Shown one piece after another: positions 55,863 through 64,000 of a DNA stretch of 64,000 nucleotides (its first letter is position 1; every line of letters starts with the position of its first letter). Position numbers and translations under genes: made by a program. The stretch is taken from the NCBI RefSeq assembly GCF_003722075.1, contig NZ_RDSK01000016.1, forward strand, positions 1 through 64,000, in the 5' to 3' direction. The notes under the pieces were generated by a model. It was not told the origin of the DNA and searched no databases. It was given only the letters and a program-made list of their open reading frames with translations. This DNA is from Methanohalophilus sp. RSK (GTDB lineage Archaea > Halobacteriota > Methanosarcinia > Methanosarcinales > Methanosarcinaceae).

Positions 55863-56570
55863 TTAGTTTTCTTTTTTGTTCACGCCTGCATTTTCCAGTA
55901 TTGCTATAAGTTCATCACAGTGAGGCATCCTTTCCCTTATTTTGTCCACTACGCTATCCATATCGTATTCCAGACGGTATACTTTGAAATCCATTGAATC
56001 TGTATCCAACACCGCACAGGATACACGGGGTATGCCATCCCGTGGCTGTCCTGCTGATCCGGGATTGACAATGGTCAGATTTCCAACATTCCTTGTCATT
56101 GGAACATGTGAATGGCCGACTACCAGCAGATCCGCTTCAACTCCTTCGAGCATTTTCTGTACTTCTGCATCAGGTGTTTGTGGCTTTATATACACATAAA
56201 AAGACCTGGGGCTTCCATGTGTAAATAATACACTGCCTCCTCTGTAATCCTTTTCGATTTTTACAGGAAGATTCTTCAGGAAATCCAGCTGTCTATCATC
56301 CAGCTGGTCTTTTGTGTAATCCCTGGTGGCAATTGAAAGATGCTTGATTTCATAACTGCAGCCACAATCAATTCCTGTTGCAACTGCATTGTCATGGTTT
56401 CCCTTTATTACGGGAATATTGTTTTCCATCATGAAGTCGATTACCTCTCTGGGTGAGGGCCCATAATCAACCAGGTCCCCCAGACATATAACCTCATCAT
56501 GAGGAATTTCCATTGCAGCTTCCAGGGCTTTCATATTCCCGTGTATATCTGAAATCACGAGTAGTTTCAT
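55863..56570 (-). CDS. Metallophosphoesterase (YfcE-like)
   Basis: A 235-residue calcineurin-like phosphoesterase with SDIHGNMKALE, CLGDLVDYGPSP, KGNHDNAVATG and VVGHSHVPM, the metal-binding motifs in order. It probably hydrolyses a phosphodiester. It sits between the permease (11 bases upstream) and the thioredoxin-like gene (30 bases downstream). Confidence 0.92.
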   Translation of the reverse strand: MKLLVISDIHGNMKALEAAMEIPHDEVICLGDLVDYGPSPREVIDFMMENNIPVIKGNHDNAVATGIDCGCSYEIKHLSIATRDYTKDQLDDRQLDFLKNLPVKIEKDYRGGSVLFTHGSPRSFYVYIKPQTPDAEVQKMLEGVEADLLVVGHSHVPMTRNVGNLTIVNPGSAGQPRDGIPRVSCAVLDTDSMDFKVYRLEYDMDSVVDKIRERMPHCDELIAILENAGVNKKEN

Positions 56571-56581
56571 ATTTCACCTCT

Positions 56582-57625
56582 TTATACAAAATAAAGACCG
56601 AATATAAGGCCTGCGATTGATGCAACTGTTACTACCAAAGCTATGTAAAGGGAAGCTTTTTTCACTCCCATTATCCTGCTGATAACGATCATATTCGGAA
56701 GACTCAGTGCGGGGCCTGCAAGCAACATTGCCAGGGCCGGACCTCTTCCCATTCCAAGTTCTGTAAGGGCGCTGATTATAGGCACTTCTGTCAGGGTGGA
56801 GAAATACATCAGGGCCGCTGCTACTGACGCTATGAAACTTGCACCGAATGATGCTCCTCCAACCACTGCAGCCACATAATCTGCCGGGAGCAGTTCCACC
56901 ATAATACCTGCAAAGAAAACACCAAACAAAAGGAGAGGTGTAATTTGTTTAACCAGGAACCATGTCTCTGCCATCCAGTCTTTCAATTCCTCTTTACTGA
57001 ACCAGTTGAATGATAGCAATACTGTTATCAGAACAAACACAGTTTCCACGGCTAGCAGCGGGATCCATTCTGTAAGTATCTCCGGAACAACGAGGATTGC
57101 CAGAAGGAGAAGGAAAAGATATGCACTGTGAGCATGCCTTTCTCCACCAAACGTCTTGATTCCTTCCTTTTTTTCCCTGTGGCGTTCGAAAACGGCCGCC
57201 ATTGTAAGTCCAATAGCAATTGACAGAAGGATTGCAATTACAGCTCTTGCCACTCCCAGATCATATCCCAGGATTTTTGCTGTGTAGACAATTGCCAGGA
57301 CATTTATTGCTGGTGCCGCAAACAGGAAGGTAGTTGCAGGCCCGATTCCTGCGCCCCTGCGATAGATCCCTGCAAAAAGTGGCAGCACAGTACAGCTGCA
57401 TACTGCAAGCAAGCAGCCTGAAACTGCTGCGATTGGGTAGGAAATGTATCTTGGGGTCTCATTACCGAAGAATCTTAGTACAGATTCTTTGGAAAAGAGG
57501 GATGCTATAGCTCCGGCCAGGAAAAAGGCCGGTACCAGGCATAGCAGTACATGTAATGCTAGATATTCCTGGACAGATTCCAGTCCTATAATAGCAAGAT
57601 GATAAATTAACGATTGGTCAGGCAT
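56582..57625 (-). CDS. Permease of the ArsP/DUF318 group
   Basis: A 347-residue membrane protein with about eight helices. Helix 2 carries LLAVCSCTVLPLFAGIYRRGAGIGPATTFLFAAPAINVLA (residues about 72-112), the Cys-containing signature of the SO_0444/ArsP permeases that export trivalent organoarsenicals or metals. It is the first gene of the operon, and the promoter just upstream is bordered by two inverted repeats. The substrate is inferred. Confidence 0.88.
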   Translation of the reverse strand: MPDQSLIYHLAIIGLESVQEYLALHVLLCLVPAFFLAGAIASLFSKESVLRFFGNETPRYISYPIAAVSGCLLAVCSCTVLPLFAGIYRRGAGIGPATTFLFAAPAINVLAIVYTAKILGYDLGVARAVIAILLSIAIGLTMAAVFERHREKKEGIKTFGGERHAHSAYLFLLLLAILVVPEILTEWIPLLAVETVFVLITVLLSFNWFSKEELKDWMAETWFLVKQITPLLLFGVFFAGIMVELLPADYVAAVVGGASFGASFIASVAAALMYFSTLTEVPIISALTELGMGRGPALAMLLAGPALSLPNMIVISRIMGVKKASLYIALVVTVASIAGLIFGLYFV

Positions 57626-57637
57626 TGTGAAACCTCT

Positions 57638-57696
57638 ATTTCAGTATTATTTGAAATGCTGGTATAAATACCTATCCATTTCAAATTATATTGAAA
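57638..57696 (-). promoter_or_regulatory. TATA box flanked by two inverted repeats before the permease operon
   Basis: The 75-base spacer contains ATTTCA-N7-TTGAAAT (57638-57657) and the palindrome TTTCAAATTATATTGAAA (57679-57696). Between them, on the minus strand, is the TATA-like TATTTATACC (57661-57670), about 40 bases before the permease ATG. Repressor binding to either repeat would block TBP or the polymerase. An ArsR-type regulator is encoded at 63.1 kb but any link is unproven. Confidence 0.6.
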
Positions 57697-57700
57697 CACT

Positions 57701-60145
57701 TCATATGCCTGAGTAATAAAGTCCTCTGGAATATACCTTTGAGTCCGGAATATTTTTTTTACTTTTCCCATCCAGAATATTCCTAAAATCCGAGACCACA
57801 CTCGCTATTTTCCGATTGCTTTCGTGTGAAAACTCCAGGCGAAGAACATCGATACTGGCATTCTTCATGTCATCTAGATTATTCAACATGTTGATGACAT
57901 GGGAATCATAGATTACAGTCCTGTTTCTCCACCTTTTAACAGGGTACCTGTCTGCCTTCTTGTGCTGCAGGAAAGCATTGCTATCTTCATCATAGAAGCC
58001 TTTATCCACAATAGGTTTGAGCAGGTCATGTTCGGTAACAAGTAATTGTTGCCTGCCGTATGCTATAGCCTCAAATTGGATATTATTATCTGACGCCGTC
58101 ACAACATCCTTCATTTCTTCAAGGGTAAGTTCCGGGGAAAGTATTACACGGGATCCACCATTTGCCTGTAACACATTTGCCGTAAGGGAATTAAAGACAG
58201 TGAAGTTTTTCAGTACAACACATTTAATTTCCATTTGGTGTGCCAAACGGAGTGTTCCCGGATCACCACAACCGACAGTATATCCTCTTGTTTTTATTTT
58301 TCCAAGGATGCCTGTCCATTCTTCGAGTTCTTTCTCATGAATAACAGCAGGCAATGTGAATACTATTTCAATATTATTTCTTTTAAGTTTTAGAAAGAGG
58401 TCTTTGTCATTCTCGACTTTGTCGAATCGATCTGCAGGGAGATATATGATGTCTGCTCCGCTGTCAGCAGCTGCTTTTGCTCCCCCGATATCTGCCACTT
58501 CTACAGATAAGAGCAATTTTCGTGGAATTTTGTCTTCGGGTTTGTGTTTGGCTGCTGGTAATTCTGGGTTTTTAGGCTGCCGGTGGAAGATTTCCAGTTG
58601 CTTCTCCTGAAGTTTCTCCACCACACTGCGACGCGCCCGGGTAAGTTCCCCGAGGGGTATAAAGATATCTTCCTGGCCTTTCAACTCAATTTCATCTGCG
58701 ACATAGGGAGTATCTCCCAGTCTTTTTATTATGTCAGTAATCTGTTCTACAGAAGTAGGGGCTTTTTTTGGCTTCTGTATGAGATAATCGGACACATGAA
58801 GCACCTCTATATCCCCTGCAGAAGCAGTAATTTCCAGTTGCCTGCCGGTATCTGCACGTATCTGGAAATTCACGGGTACCTTTTTAACATCCCTTTCACC
58901 CATTTCTTCCAGAAGGGATACATCTGTATTCAGGTATACATCGTCCCCGGTTTTTACAGATTTTACCGTTTTAGGACTGATATGTATGTAGGGAATACTC
59001 CCTTTTTCTGCGACCTCAACATCCCCGCCGTCAACTGTGAGCCTCTCAACCTTTGACCCAAGCATCCGTTGCTTGGTATGGATGCTTATCCCATCATTAA
59101 CTTCAAGTGTCTGGTTTAATTTGACCTTAATGGATGCAGCATTTTTACTTCGTTTTACCCGGCGTGTCTTACCCAGAAATGCCCCATAACTGGAACTGTA
59201 TTCTGGGTGGGTCACGTTCCTGTCACCCAGTACAAAACCACGGGTAAAACCCCTGTAAAATAGTTTTGCAAGATCGTTTTCTTTTTCCTGCAACCAGTCA
59301 GAATCGGGTTTTTTGTCCTGGCAAATACTCTCTGCAGCCTCTTTGTATATTTCAGAACTGGCAGTCACATACTCAGCTCTTTTCATACGTCCTTCGATCT
59401 TGAGACTTTTGATACCTGTGTTGATAAGTTCTTCCAAACCTGGGAGGGTGCAGAGTTCAGCACAACTTATGGGAGATACACCGCCAATATGATGGTTCAT
59501 GTTCTTGCCGTTGATATACAGGTCGAATTTCCATCTGCAGGGCTGGGCACAAGCCCCCCGGTTTGCGCTCCGGTTGGCAGCAAAGCTGCTAAATAAACAC
59601 TGCCCGGAGTAAGAATAACAAAGAGCACCATGGGCAAAGATTTCGATATCCATATCGGTGCTGTCAATGATGTGTTTCAATTCTGCAGTGTCAAGTTCCC
59701 TTGCTACGATTATTCTTGAGAGGCCAAGTGTTTCCAGGAATTTGACAGTTTCAGTGTTATTGGTATTGAGCTGGGTGCTCCCATGTATGGGCAGGTCAGG
59801 ATAGTTATTTTTGACCAGGTCTATAAATCCGAAATCCCTCATGATAACTGCGTCAATTCCTGCTGCATAGGCGCGGTCTATGATATCGATTGCATCCTGG
59901 AGTTCCGTTTCTTTCACCGGTACATTGAATGCCAGATATACTGAGATTCCATGCAAATGGGCAAGATCTATTGCATTTTCCATCTCTTCGGGTGTAAAGT
60001 TGGATGCACCCTGACGAGCATTGAATTCACCAACCCCCAGATAGATAGCATCAGCTCCTCCTTTGATAGCGCCCAGCAGTGCATCATAATTTCCTACAGG
60101 CGACAGTATTTCCGGGGGAGTAATTTTTTCAGGATGTTTGGCCAT
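57701..60145 (-). CDS. U32 family peptidase-like protein, long form
   Basis: An 814-residue protein of the peptidase U32 family (RlhA/YhbU group). The first domain includes PEILSPVGNYDALLGAIKGGADAIYLGVGEFNAR, HGSTQLNTNN, EIFAHGALCYSYSGQCLFSSFAANRSANRGACAQPCRWKF (residues about 168-207) with the Cys cluster, and LEELINTGIKSLKIEGRMKRAEYV. The second half (about 400-814) is a further module with DUF3656-like and TIM-barrel-like parts. Characterised relatives take part in rRNA or tRNA hydroxylation rather than proteolysis. Single-gene unit. Confidence 0.9.
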   Translation of the reverse strand: MAKHPEKITPPEILSPVGNYDALLGAIKGGADAIYLGVGEFNARQGASNFTPEEMENAIDLAHLHGISVYLAFNVPVKETELQDAIDIIDRAYAAGIDAVIMRDFGFIDLVKNNYPDLPIHGSTQLNTNNTETVKFLETLGLSRIIVARELDTAELKHIIDSTDMDIEIFAHGALCYSYSGQCLFSSFAANRSANRGACAQPCRWKFDLYINGKNMNHHIGGVSPISCAELCTLPGLEELINTGIKSLKIEGRMKRAEYVTASSEIYKEAAESICQDKKPDSDWLQEKENDLAKLFYRGFTRGFVLGDRNVTHPEYSSSYGAFLGKTRRVKRSKNAASIKVKLNQTLEVNDGISIHTKQRMLGSKVERLTVDGGDVEVAEKGSIPYIHISPKTVKSVKTGDDVYLNTDVSLLEEMGERDVKKVPVNFQIRADTGRQLEITASAGDIEVLHVSDYLIQKPKKAPTSVEQITDIIKRLGDTPYVADEIELKGQEDIFIPLGELTRARRSVVEKLQEKQLEIFHRQPKNPELPAAKHKPEDKIPRKLLLSVEVADIGGAKAAADSGADIIYLPADRFDKVENDKDLFLKLKRNNIEIVFTLPAVIHEKELEEWTGILGKIKTRGYTVGCGDPGTLRLAHQMEIKCVVLKNFTVFNSLTANVLQANGGSRVILSPELTLEEMKDVVTASDNNIQFEAIAYGRQQLLVTEHDLLKPIVDKGFYDEDSNAFLQHKKADRYPVKRWRNRTVIYDSHVINMLNNLDDMKNASIDVLRLEFSHESNRKIASVVSDFRNILDGKSKKNIPDSKVYSRGLYYSGI

Positions 60146-60220
60146 AGTTTTTTAGTTTCCGTTGCAGTTCGTCTTTTTATGCAACAGAACAGTACAAGTT
60201 ATATGAATGCTTCGAGAGAT

Positions 60221-60454
60221 TCACTTTTTCCTTTGAACCATCCACCCGACAACAGGAGGCAGCCAGCAGAGATTTGCTACAATGGTTTCAAAGGCGGTGA
60301 AAGTCTGTATTGTCGGGCTGAATCCGAGGATTCGGGCTGAGAGCAGTCCCAATGGCACCAGCAGGATTACAGCAATACTGGTAAGCATCACAGGATGGTG
60401 TATGTATCGCTCTATTCCTGCAGACCATGTACCTTCGATTCGTTTGAGATACAC
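60221..60454 (-). CDS. Small membrane protein with two helices
   Basis: A 77-residue protein starting at GTG 60454. It has hydrophobic segments MLTSIAVILLVPLGLLSARIL and FETIVANLCWLPPVVGWMV and a basic end. No family is recognised. It lies next to the IS element and may have lost upstream sequence to it. Confidence 0.55.
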   Translation of the reverse strand: MYLKRIEGTWSAGIERYIHHPVMLTSIAVILLVPLGLLSARILGFSPTIQTFTAFETIVANLCWLPPVVGWMVQRKK

Positions 60455-60501
60455 AAGTCATCAAAACCTTCACCCTCAAGTTCCTCCTCTTCCTTTCCCA
60501 T
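60412..60501 (-). CDS. Possible 29-residue acidic peptide
   Basis: ATG 60501 opens a short frame (MGKEEEELEGEGFDDLC onwards) that overlaps the start of the next gene in another frame. It may be a leader peptide of the two-helix protein or chance. Weak ribosome site (GAGAAAG). Confidence 0.2.
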   Translation of the reverse strand: MGKEEEELEGEGFDDLCISNESKVHGLQE

Positions 60502-60651
60502 ACTTTCTCTTCTCCGGTTCAATCTCCTGTGCAATGCATCGAAGGCATTTATCTATTAAAGCAGAAGACTCCTTCCGCAAGGTAGGAGATGAATGCGTCA
60601 ATGGTTGTTTAACACAATGATTAAATAGTATTAAAACTAATATATTGTCTG

Positions 60652-61764
60652 ATGTTGAGGGCTTACAAGTATAGAATGTATCCTGATAAAAATCAAATTG
60701 AAATGTTCCATAAACATTTTGGGGCATGTAGATACATCTATAATTGGGCATTGGAAAATAAAATGAAATCTTATGAACAGGAAGGCAAATCGATTTCAAG
60801 ATTTGAATTAAATGGGAAAATTCGAATGTTGAAAAAGGAGTTTGAATGGTTGAAAGAAGTTAATTCTCAATCATTGCAAGGTGCTACTCTTAATCTGGAT
60901 AATGCTTTTACTAAATTTTTCCGTGAGAAAAAAGGTTTTCCTAAATTTAAATCAAAGAAAAACCCGGTACAATCATTTTCTGTTCCACAACATCATCAAA
61001 TAGATTTTGAGAAGAATAAAGTGAAATTGCCTAAAATCGGATGGGTGAAAACAAAGTTACATAGAAATTTTGAAGGTGATTTGAAAACTGCAACAGTCTC
61101 AAAAACATCATCTGGTAAATATTTCATTAGCATTCTTGTAGATGATGGTAAAGAATTACCTGATAAACAAGTATTCGATATTGATACAACTATAGGAGTA
61201 GATGTTGGAATTAAGGATTTTGCCATTATGTCTAACGGTGAGAAAATTGAAAATCCAAAACATCTTAAAAATTCAATTAAACGATTGAATGTTTTACAGC
61301 AAAGATTGAGTAGAAAGAAAAAGGGTTCAGCAAATAGACAAAAAGCAAAGTTAGCAGTAGCAAAACTTCATGAGAAAATAAGCAACCAGAGAAATGATTT
61401 TCAGCATAAATTAACTTCCAGATTAATTAGCGAAAACCAAGCTATTGCACTGGAAACATTAAACGTATCTGGAATGTTGAAAAACCATTGTCTTGCACAA
61501 TCCATTAGTGATGTATCATGGAGTTCTTTTGTAACCAAATTGGAATATAAAGCAGAATGGCATGGCAAAAGCATATTGAGAATTGGACAGTTTGAGCCAT
61601 CTACTAAAATATGCAATGTCTGTGGGTATCATAACAAAAAGATTACACTTGCAGAAAGACAATGGCAATGCCCTGATTGTGGTGCATCTCATGACAGAGA
61701 TGTCAATGCTGCGATTAACATTAAGAAGTTTGCCTTAAATAAGCAGAATTTGATAGGTATTTGA
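60652..61764 (+). CDS. tnpB: TnpB RNA-guided endonuclease
   Basis: A 370-residue RuvC-type nuclease of IS200/IS605 elements. It begins MLRAYKYRMYPDKNQ, with the helical domain NSQSLQGATLNLDNAFTKFF near 78-100. RuvC motifs are GVDVGIKDFAIM (Asp near 183), ALETLNVSGM (Glu near 266) and HDRDVNAAINI (Asp near 349). The zinc finger is CNVC...CPDCG (about 320-345). All catalytic residues are in place, so it could be active. No gene for the TnpA transposase lies beside it. Confidence 0.95.
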   Translation: MLRAYKYRMYPDKNQIEMFHKHFGACRYIYNWALENKMKSYEQEGKSISRFELNGKIRMLKKEFEWLKEVNSQSLQGATLNLDNAFTKFFREKKGFPKFKSKKNPVQSFSVPQHHQIDFEKNKVKLPKIGWVKTKLHRNFEGDLKTATVSKTSSGKYFISILVDDGKELPDKQVFDIDTTIGVDVGIKDFAIMSNGEKIENPKHLKNSIKRLNVLQQRLSRKKKGSANRQKAKLAVAKLHEKISNQRNDFQHKLTSRLISENQAIALETLNVSGMLKNHCLAQSISDVSWSSFVTKLEYKAEWHGKSILRIGQFEPSTKICNVCGYHNKKITLAERQWQCPDCGASHDRDVNAAINIKKFALNKQNLIGI

Positions 61765-61860
61765 AGCACCGTAGGAACTATGGGGAGAGCCTGTGGACTT
61801 GTTTCCGTTGGGAAAAAGAATGAAGCAGGAAGCACCATGCGTAAGCGTGGTGTAGTTCAC
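61765..61860 (+). ncRNA. Probable omega RNA scaffold at the right end of the IS
   Basis: In IS605-type elements the TnpB guide RNA spans the end of tnpB and the right end. Here 61765-61860 is non-coding, contains the 8-bp GTAA hairpin (61833-61852) and ends TAGTTCAC. The first bases after 61860 would be the guide. Position is inferred from the family. Confidence 0.4.
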
Positions 61861-61908
61861 ATTAAATAGTTGTAATGCAATACAGAAGGGCTGTTATTCC
61901 TCTAATAA

Positions 61909-63135
61909 ATGTTACAATTACCTGAAGGCAATACGGTGATCCGGTCAATACTTGATAATGATATGTACAAGCTGACCATGCAAATGGCAGTACTTGAACT
62001 TTTTCCTGAAGCACAGGCAGAATATCGCTTCATAAACCGTGGAGATCAACGTTTCAATTCCCGGTTTAAGGAAGAACTTGAGTATATCGTCCGGGAAGAA
62101 ATTCCCAAATTACGCCTTCTGGATGAAGAAAGGCATTGGCTGGGAAAAAATTGTCCATTTTTCAAACATACATATCTTGACCATCTACAGAATTATCGCT
62201 TTAATCCCGATGAGGTTGAAATATCCCTGACGGATGACAATAATCTTGATATATGTATCAGAGGGCCGTGGCACAGTACAATTCTCTGGGAAATCGTGCT
62301 CATGGCTACAGTTTCCGAACTTTATTTTGAGACAATTGAAAATAACTGGGCCGATAAATATCTCTCAAAGATCGATCTTCTGGACAAATATGGAGATATG
62401 ATAAAGGCAGTATCCGACAAACTTGATAATGCAGGATGTGTACTCAGTGAATTCGGAACTCGCCGTCGTCGCAGTTTTGAACTTCACGATAGGGTCGTGG
62501 AAACCTTAAGTCGATCCCGCAGCTTTGCAGGTACCAGTAATGTATATCTTGCAATGAAATATGGTACCCGGCCGATAGGTACGATAGGCCATGAATGGAT
62601 TATGGGTAATTCTGCTCTTGTGGGTTTGCGCAACGCCAACAAATTTGCCTTTGAAAACTGGGTCAAAGTTTATGATGGCAGGCTCGGGATTGCCCTTGCA
62701 GATACTTATGGGTGCGACGCCTTTTTCAACAACTTTGATGGTCGCCTGGCACGTCTTTATGATGGTATCAGGCATGATAGTGGTGATCCTTTTACTTTCA
62801 TTGACAAGGCAATTGAACATTACAAATCTCTTGGAATTGATCCTTCGCAGAAAATGGCCGTGTTCAGTAATTCCCTTGAAGCCGAAGATGCAATCAGGAT
62901 ACAGGAATATTGTAAGGATAAAATCAAATGCAGTTTCGGTATAGGTACAAGCCTGACCAATAACTCAGGATTCTTCAAGGAAAATCCTCCCCTGAATATG
63001 GTGATCAAGTTGCATAAAATCAATGGAATTCCTGTTGTCAAACTCAGTGATTCAGAGGAGAAAGTAACAGGAGACAGGGATGCTGTAAGGGTTGCCAATT
63101 ATATATTCGGCACAAAAGGGCTTGATGAGGAATGA
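61909..63135 (+). CDS. pncB: Nicotinate phosphoribosyltransferase
   Basis: A 408-residue protein of the PncB family: [82 protein letters not shown] and [29 protein letters not shown]. It converts nicotinate to nicotinate mononucleotide for NAD. The His in the HEW segment is the phosphorylation-site position. It starts about 50 bases after the IS right end, so the element may affect its promoter. Confidence 0.95.
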   Translation: MLQLPEGNTVIRSILDNDMYKLTMQMAVLELFPEAQAEYRFINRGDQRFNSRFKEELEYIVREEIPKLRLLDEERHWLGKNCPFFKHTYLDHLQNYRFNPDEVEISLTDDNNLDICIRGPWHSTILWEIVLMATVSELYFETIENNWADKYLSKIDLLDKYGDMIKAVSDKLDNAGCVLSEFGTRRRRSFELHDRVVETLSRSRSFAGTSNVYLAMKYGTRPIGTIGHEWIMGNSALVGLRNANKFAFENWVKVYDGRLGIALADTYGCDAFFNNFDGRLARLYDGIRHDSGDPFTFIDKAIEHYKSLGIDPSQKMAVFSNSLEAEDAIRIQEYCKDKIKCSFGIGTSLTNNSGFFKENPPLNMVIKLHKINGIPVVKLSDSEEKVTGDRDAVRVANYIFGTKGLDEE

Positions 63136-63139
63136 AGGA

Positions 63140-63457
63140 TCAATTCTTTTTTGGGATTGTTTCGTTCTCAAAGATGTTTTTAAGGTCATTAACGTCCAAT
63201 TTTATATCAAATTCCTTTAACTTAAAGAATTTCTTGGCACGCATATCATCTTCTTCCAGTCGAAGATCACTTTCAACGATATCGGCTTTCTCAAGGCGTT
63301 TCAGGTGAAGATACAGTACCTGCCTGGAAACATCTAGTTCTTTGGCAAGCTCATATACATACCATTCCCTGTCTGCAAGCATACATATGAGTTTCAGTCG
63401 CAGGGGATGTGATAGAGCTTCGCCAAGGCTGACAATTCCCTGGAGTTTTTTTTGCAT
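63140..63457 (-). CDS. ArsR-like winged-helix regulator
   Basis: A 105-residue protein with IVSLGEALSHPLRLKLICMLADREWYVYELAKELDVSRQVLYLHLKRLEKADIVESDL, the ArsR-like helix-turn-helix and wing. The C-terminal part is acidic and lacks clear metal-binding Cys. It converges with pncB and follows the small membrane proteins by 34 bases, likely in one transcript. Confidence 0.88.
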   Translation of the reverse strand: MQKKLQGIVSLGEALSHPLRLKLICMLADREWYVYELAKELDVSRQVLYLHLKRLEKADIVESDLRLEEDDMRAKKFFKLKEFDIKLDVNDLKNIFENETIPKKN

Positions 63458-63491
63458 GGGTTGTACCCTTTATACTAACGTTTAAACCAAA

Positions 63492-63728
63492 TTATATTTC
63501 ATCAAGTTTATCCTTGATTTCTTCAACTATCTTTTTTGTGTCCCTTACTTCATTTTCCAGCCTGTTCAAACGTTCTATGTCTGCTGTTTTCTGGCTTTCA
63601 CAATTTATGGCACCACTGCGTGTTAAAAGCACGACAACAGCACCAACTACAAGCAGGATAAGAAGTAAGTTTAGTATCATTCCCCATACAGAAAACCCTG
63701 TGCCATACATCATATTCCCATACATCAT
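63492..63728 (-). CDS. TM plus coiled-coil small protein, copy 1
   Basis: A 78-residue protein: a Met/Tyr-rich N-terminus (MMYGNMMYGTGF), one membrane helix (WGMILNLLLILLVVGAVVVLLT), a Cys in GAINCESQ and a coiled coil LNRLENEVRDTKKIVEEIKDKLDE. It is a close paralogue of the next gene upstream. Confidence 0.8.
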   Translation of the reverse strand: MMYGNMMYGTGFSVWGMILNLLLILLVVGAVVVLLTRSGAINCESQKTADIERLNRLENEVRDTKKIVEEIKDKLDEI

Positions 63729-63768
63729 GTTATCATGTCACCCATTAAAAGATTCATTTGTCCAATAA

Positions 63769-64000
63769 TTAGACTTCATCAAATTTATCTTTTATTTCTT
63801 CAATCATCCTTTTTGTATCTTTGACCTCATTTTCCAGCCTGTTTAAACGCTCCGTGTCTGCTTTATTCTGGCTTTCAGTATTTATATTATCATTGTGTGG
63901 CTTATTATGGCTGCCACAACACATTGTGTCACCTCGGTTCAAAAGTGAAACAACGAAGCCTATGACTAGTAAGATCAGGAGGAAATTTAGTATCATTCCC
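63769..64000 (-). CDS. TM plus coiled-coil small protein, copy 2, 5' end outside window
   Basis: The frame is open to the window end; the part seen reads MILNFLLILLVIGFVVSLLNRG, then MCCGSHNKPHNDN and LNRLENEVKDTKRMIEEIKDKFDEV. Copy 1 has extra residues before the aligned Met, so the real start is probably beyond base 64000. The CCGSH segment could bind a metal. Copies 1 and 2 are a tandem duplication. Confidence 0.75.
   Translation of the reverse strand, partial: GMILNFLLILLVIGFVVSLLNRGDTMCCGSHNKPHNDNINTESQNKADTERLNRLENEVKDTKRMIEEIKDKFDEV

Larger units (their letters stand above)
60565..61860 (+). mobile_element. IS200/IS605-group element with tnpB only
   Basis: The element holds a single tnpB and no tnpA. 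The left part has the hairpin CTCCTTCC-GCAA-GGTAGGAG (60569-60588) and the right end the hairpin CACCATGC-GTAA-GCGTGGTG (61833-61852), followed by TAGTTCAC. These fit the imperfect terminal hairpins of the group, but exact ends are approximate. ATTAAATAGT occurs at 60620-60629 and again just after the right end (61861-61870). Confidence 0.65.

Noticed and set aside
60476-60799. A 107-codon minus-strand frame across the start of tnpB
   Set aside because: It overlaps the TnpB coding region and its left hairpin; no family resemblance, and its C-terminal part is low complexity.

Overview
The window is chromosomal DNA from a methanogenic archaeon of the order Methanosarcinales. The closest fit is probably the halophilic/methylotrophic side of the Methanosarcinaceae (Methanohalophilus, Methanolobus or Methanococcoides type). 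That placement is inferred from gene content: an aCPSF1/FttA gene beside the proteasome beta gene, archaeal exosome and RNase P proteins, DUF1699 and DUF373 proteins, a full seven-gene Mrp antiporter operon, an MptE-type methanopterin enzyme, TTG starts, TATA-box promoters and AT-rich spacers. No rRNA gene is present, so species cannot be set.

Layout. 0-1.7 kb: the 3' end of a large secreted PGF-pre-PGF surface protein, a terminator, and a frameshifted gene that runs into the 3' end of a tRNA-Val. 1.8-5.6 kb: two half-size MgtE transporters with a soluble PhoU/TrkA-C partner, then Sua5. 5.6-11.5 kb: mrpABCDEFG on the minus strand. 11.5-12.1 kb: tRNA Val-Phe-Gly cluster with a possible structured leader. 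12.3-17.7 kb: a helicase with a TPR tail, a hydantoinase-type protein and a stand-alone LigD-type phosphoesterase. 18-22 kb: small membrane proteins, psmB and fttA. 22-28 kb: regulators and metabolic genes (YigZ, MATE, ferredoxin-type aldo/keto reductase, DUF1699). 28-35 kb: tRNA-Glu, a Cys-cluster winged-helix protein, an LSm protein, DUF3467, a Ski2-like helicase, a RecA/KaiC-like protein without a P-loop, MTA phosphorylase, DUF373 and MptE. 35-40 kb: ileS and a carotenoid-type FAD oxidoreductase. 40-44.5 kb: PUA protein, SepF, ZPR1, proS and a CobT-like protein.

44.5-52.3 kb is the information-processing core: intron-bearing tRNA-Trp, then rpl15e, an exosome-associated RNA-binding protein, rnp3, rnp2, psmA, SBDS, rrp4, rrp41, rrp42, rpl37ae, rpoP, a Brix protein and pcc1. 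This is the conserved archaeal exosome-proteasome superoperon, mostly overlapping or closely spaced. It joins RNA decay, tRNA 5' maturation, ribosome maturation and protein degradation.

52.5-64 kb is more accessory: larC/larB, a gamma-type carbonic anhydrase homologue, and a four-gene operon (permease, phosphoesterase, thioredoxin-like, DGC-domain protein) with inverted repeats on both sides of its TATA box. These are followed by a U32 peptidase, a solitary IS200/IS605-type tnpB with hairpin ends, pncB, and an ArsR-like regulator with two tandem TM-plus-coiled-coil paralogues, the second cut by the window end.

The observations most worth checking are: the tRNA-Trp intron, whose two guides pair exactly with C34 and position 39 of its own precursor; a foldable leader before rpl15e; the operator-flanked permease operon; the split SLC41-like transporter; and the helicase-TPR fusion. 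No CRISPR array, prophage or rRNA operon was seen.
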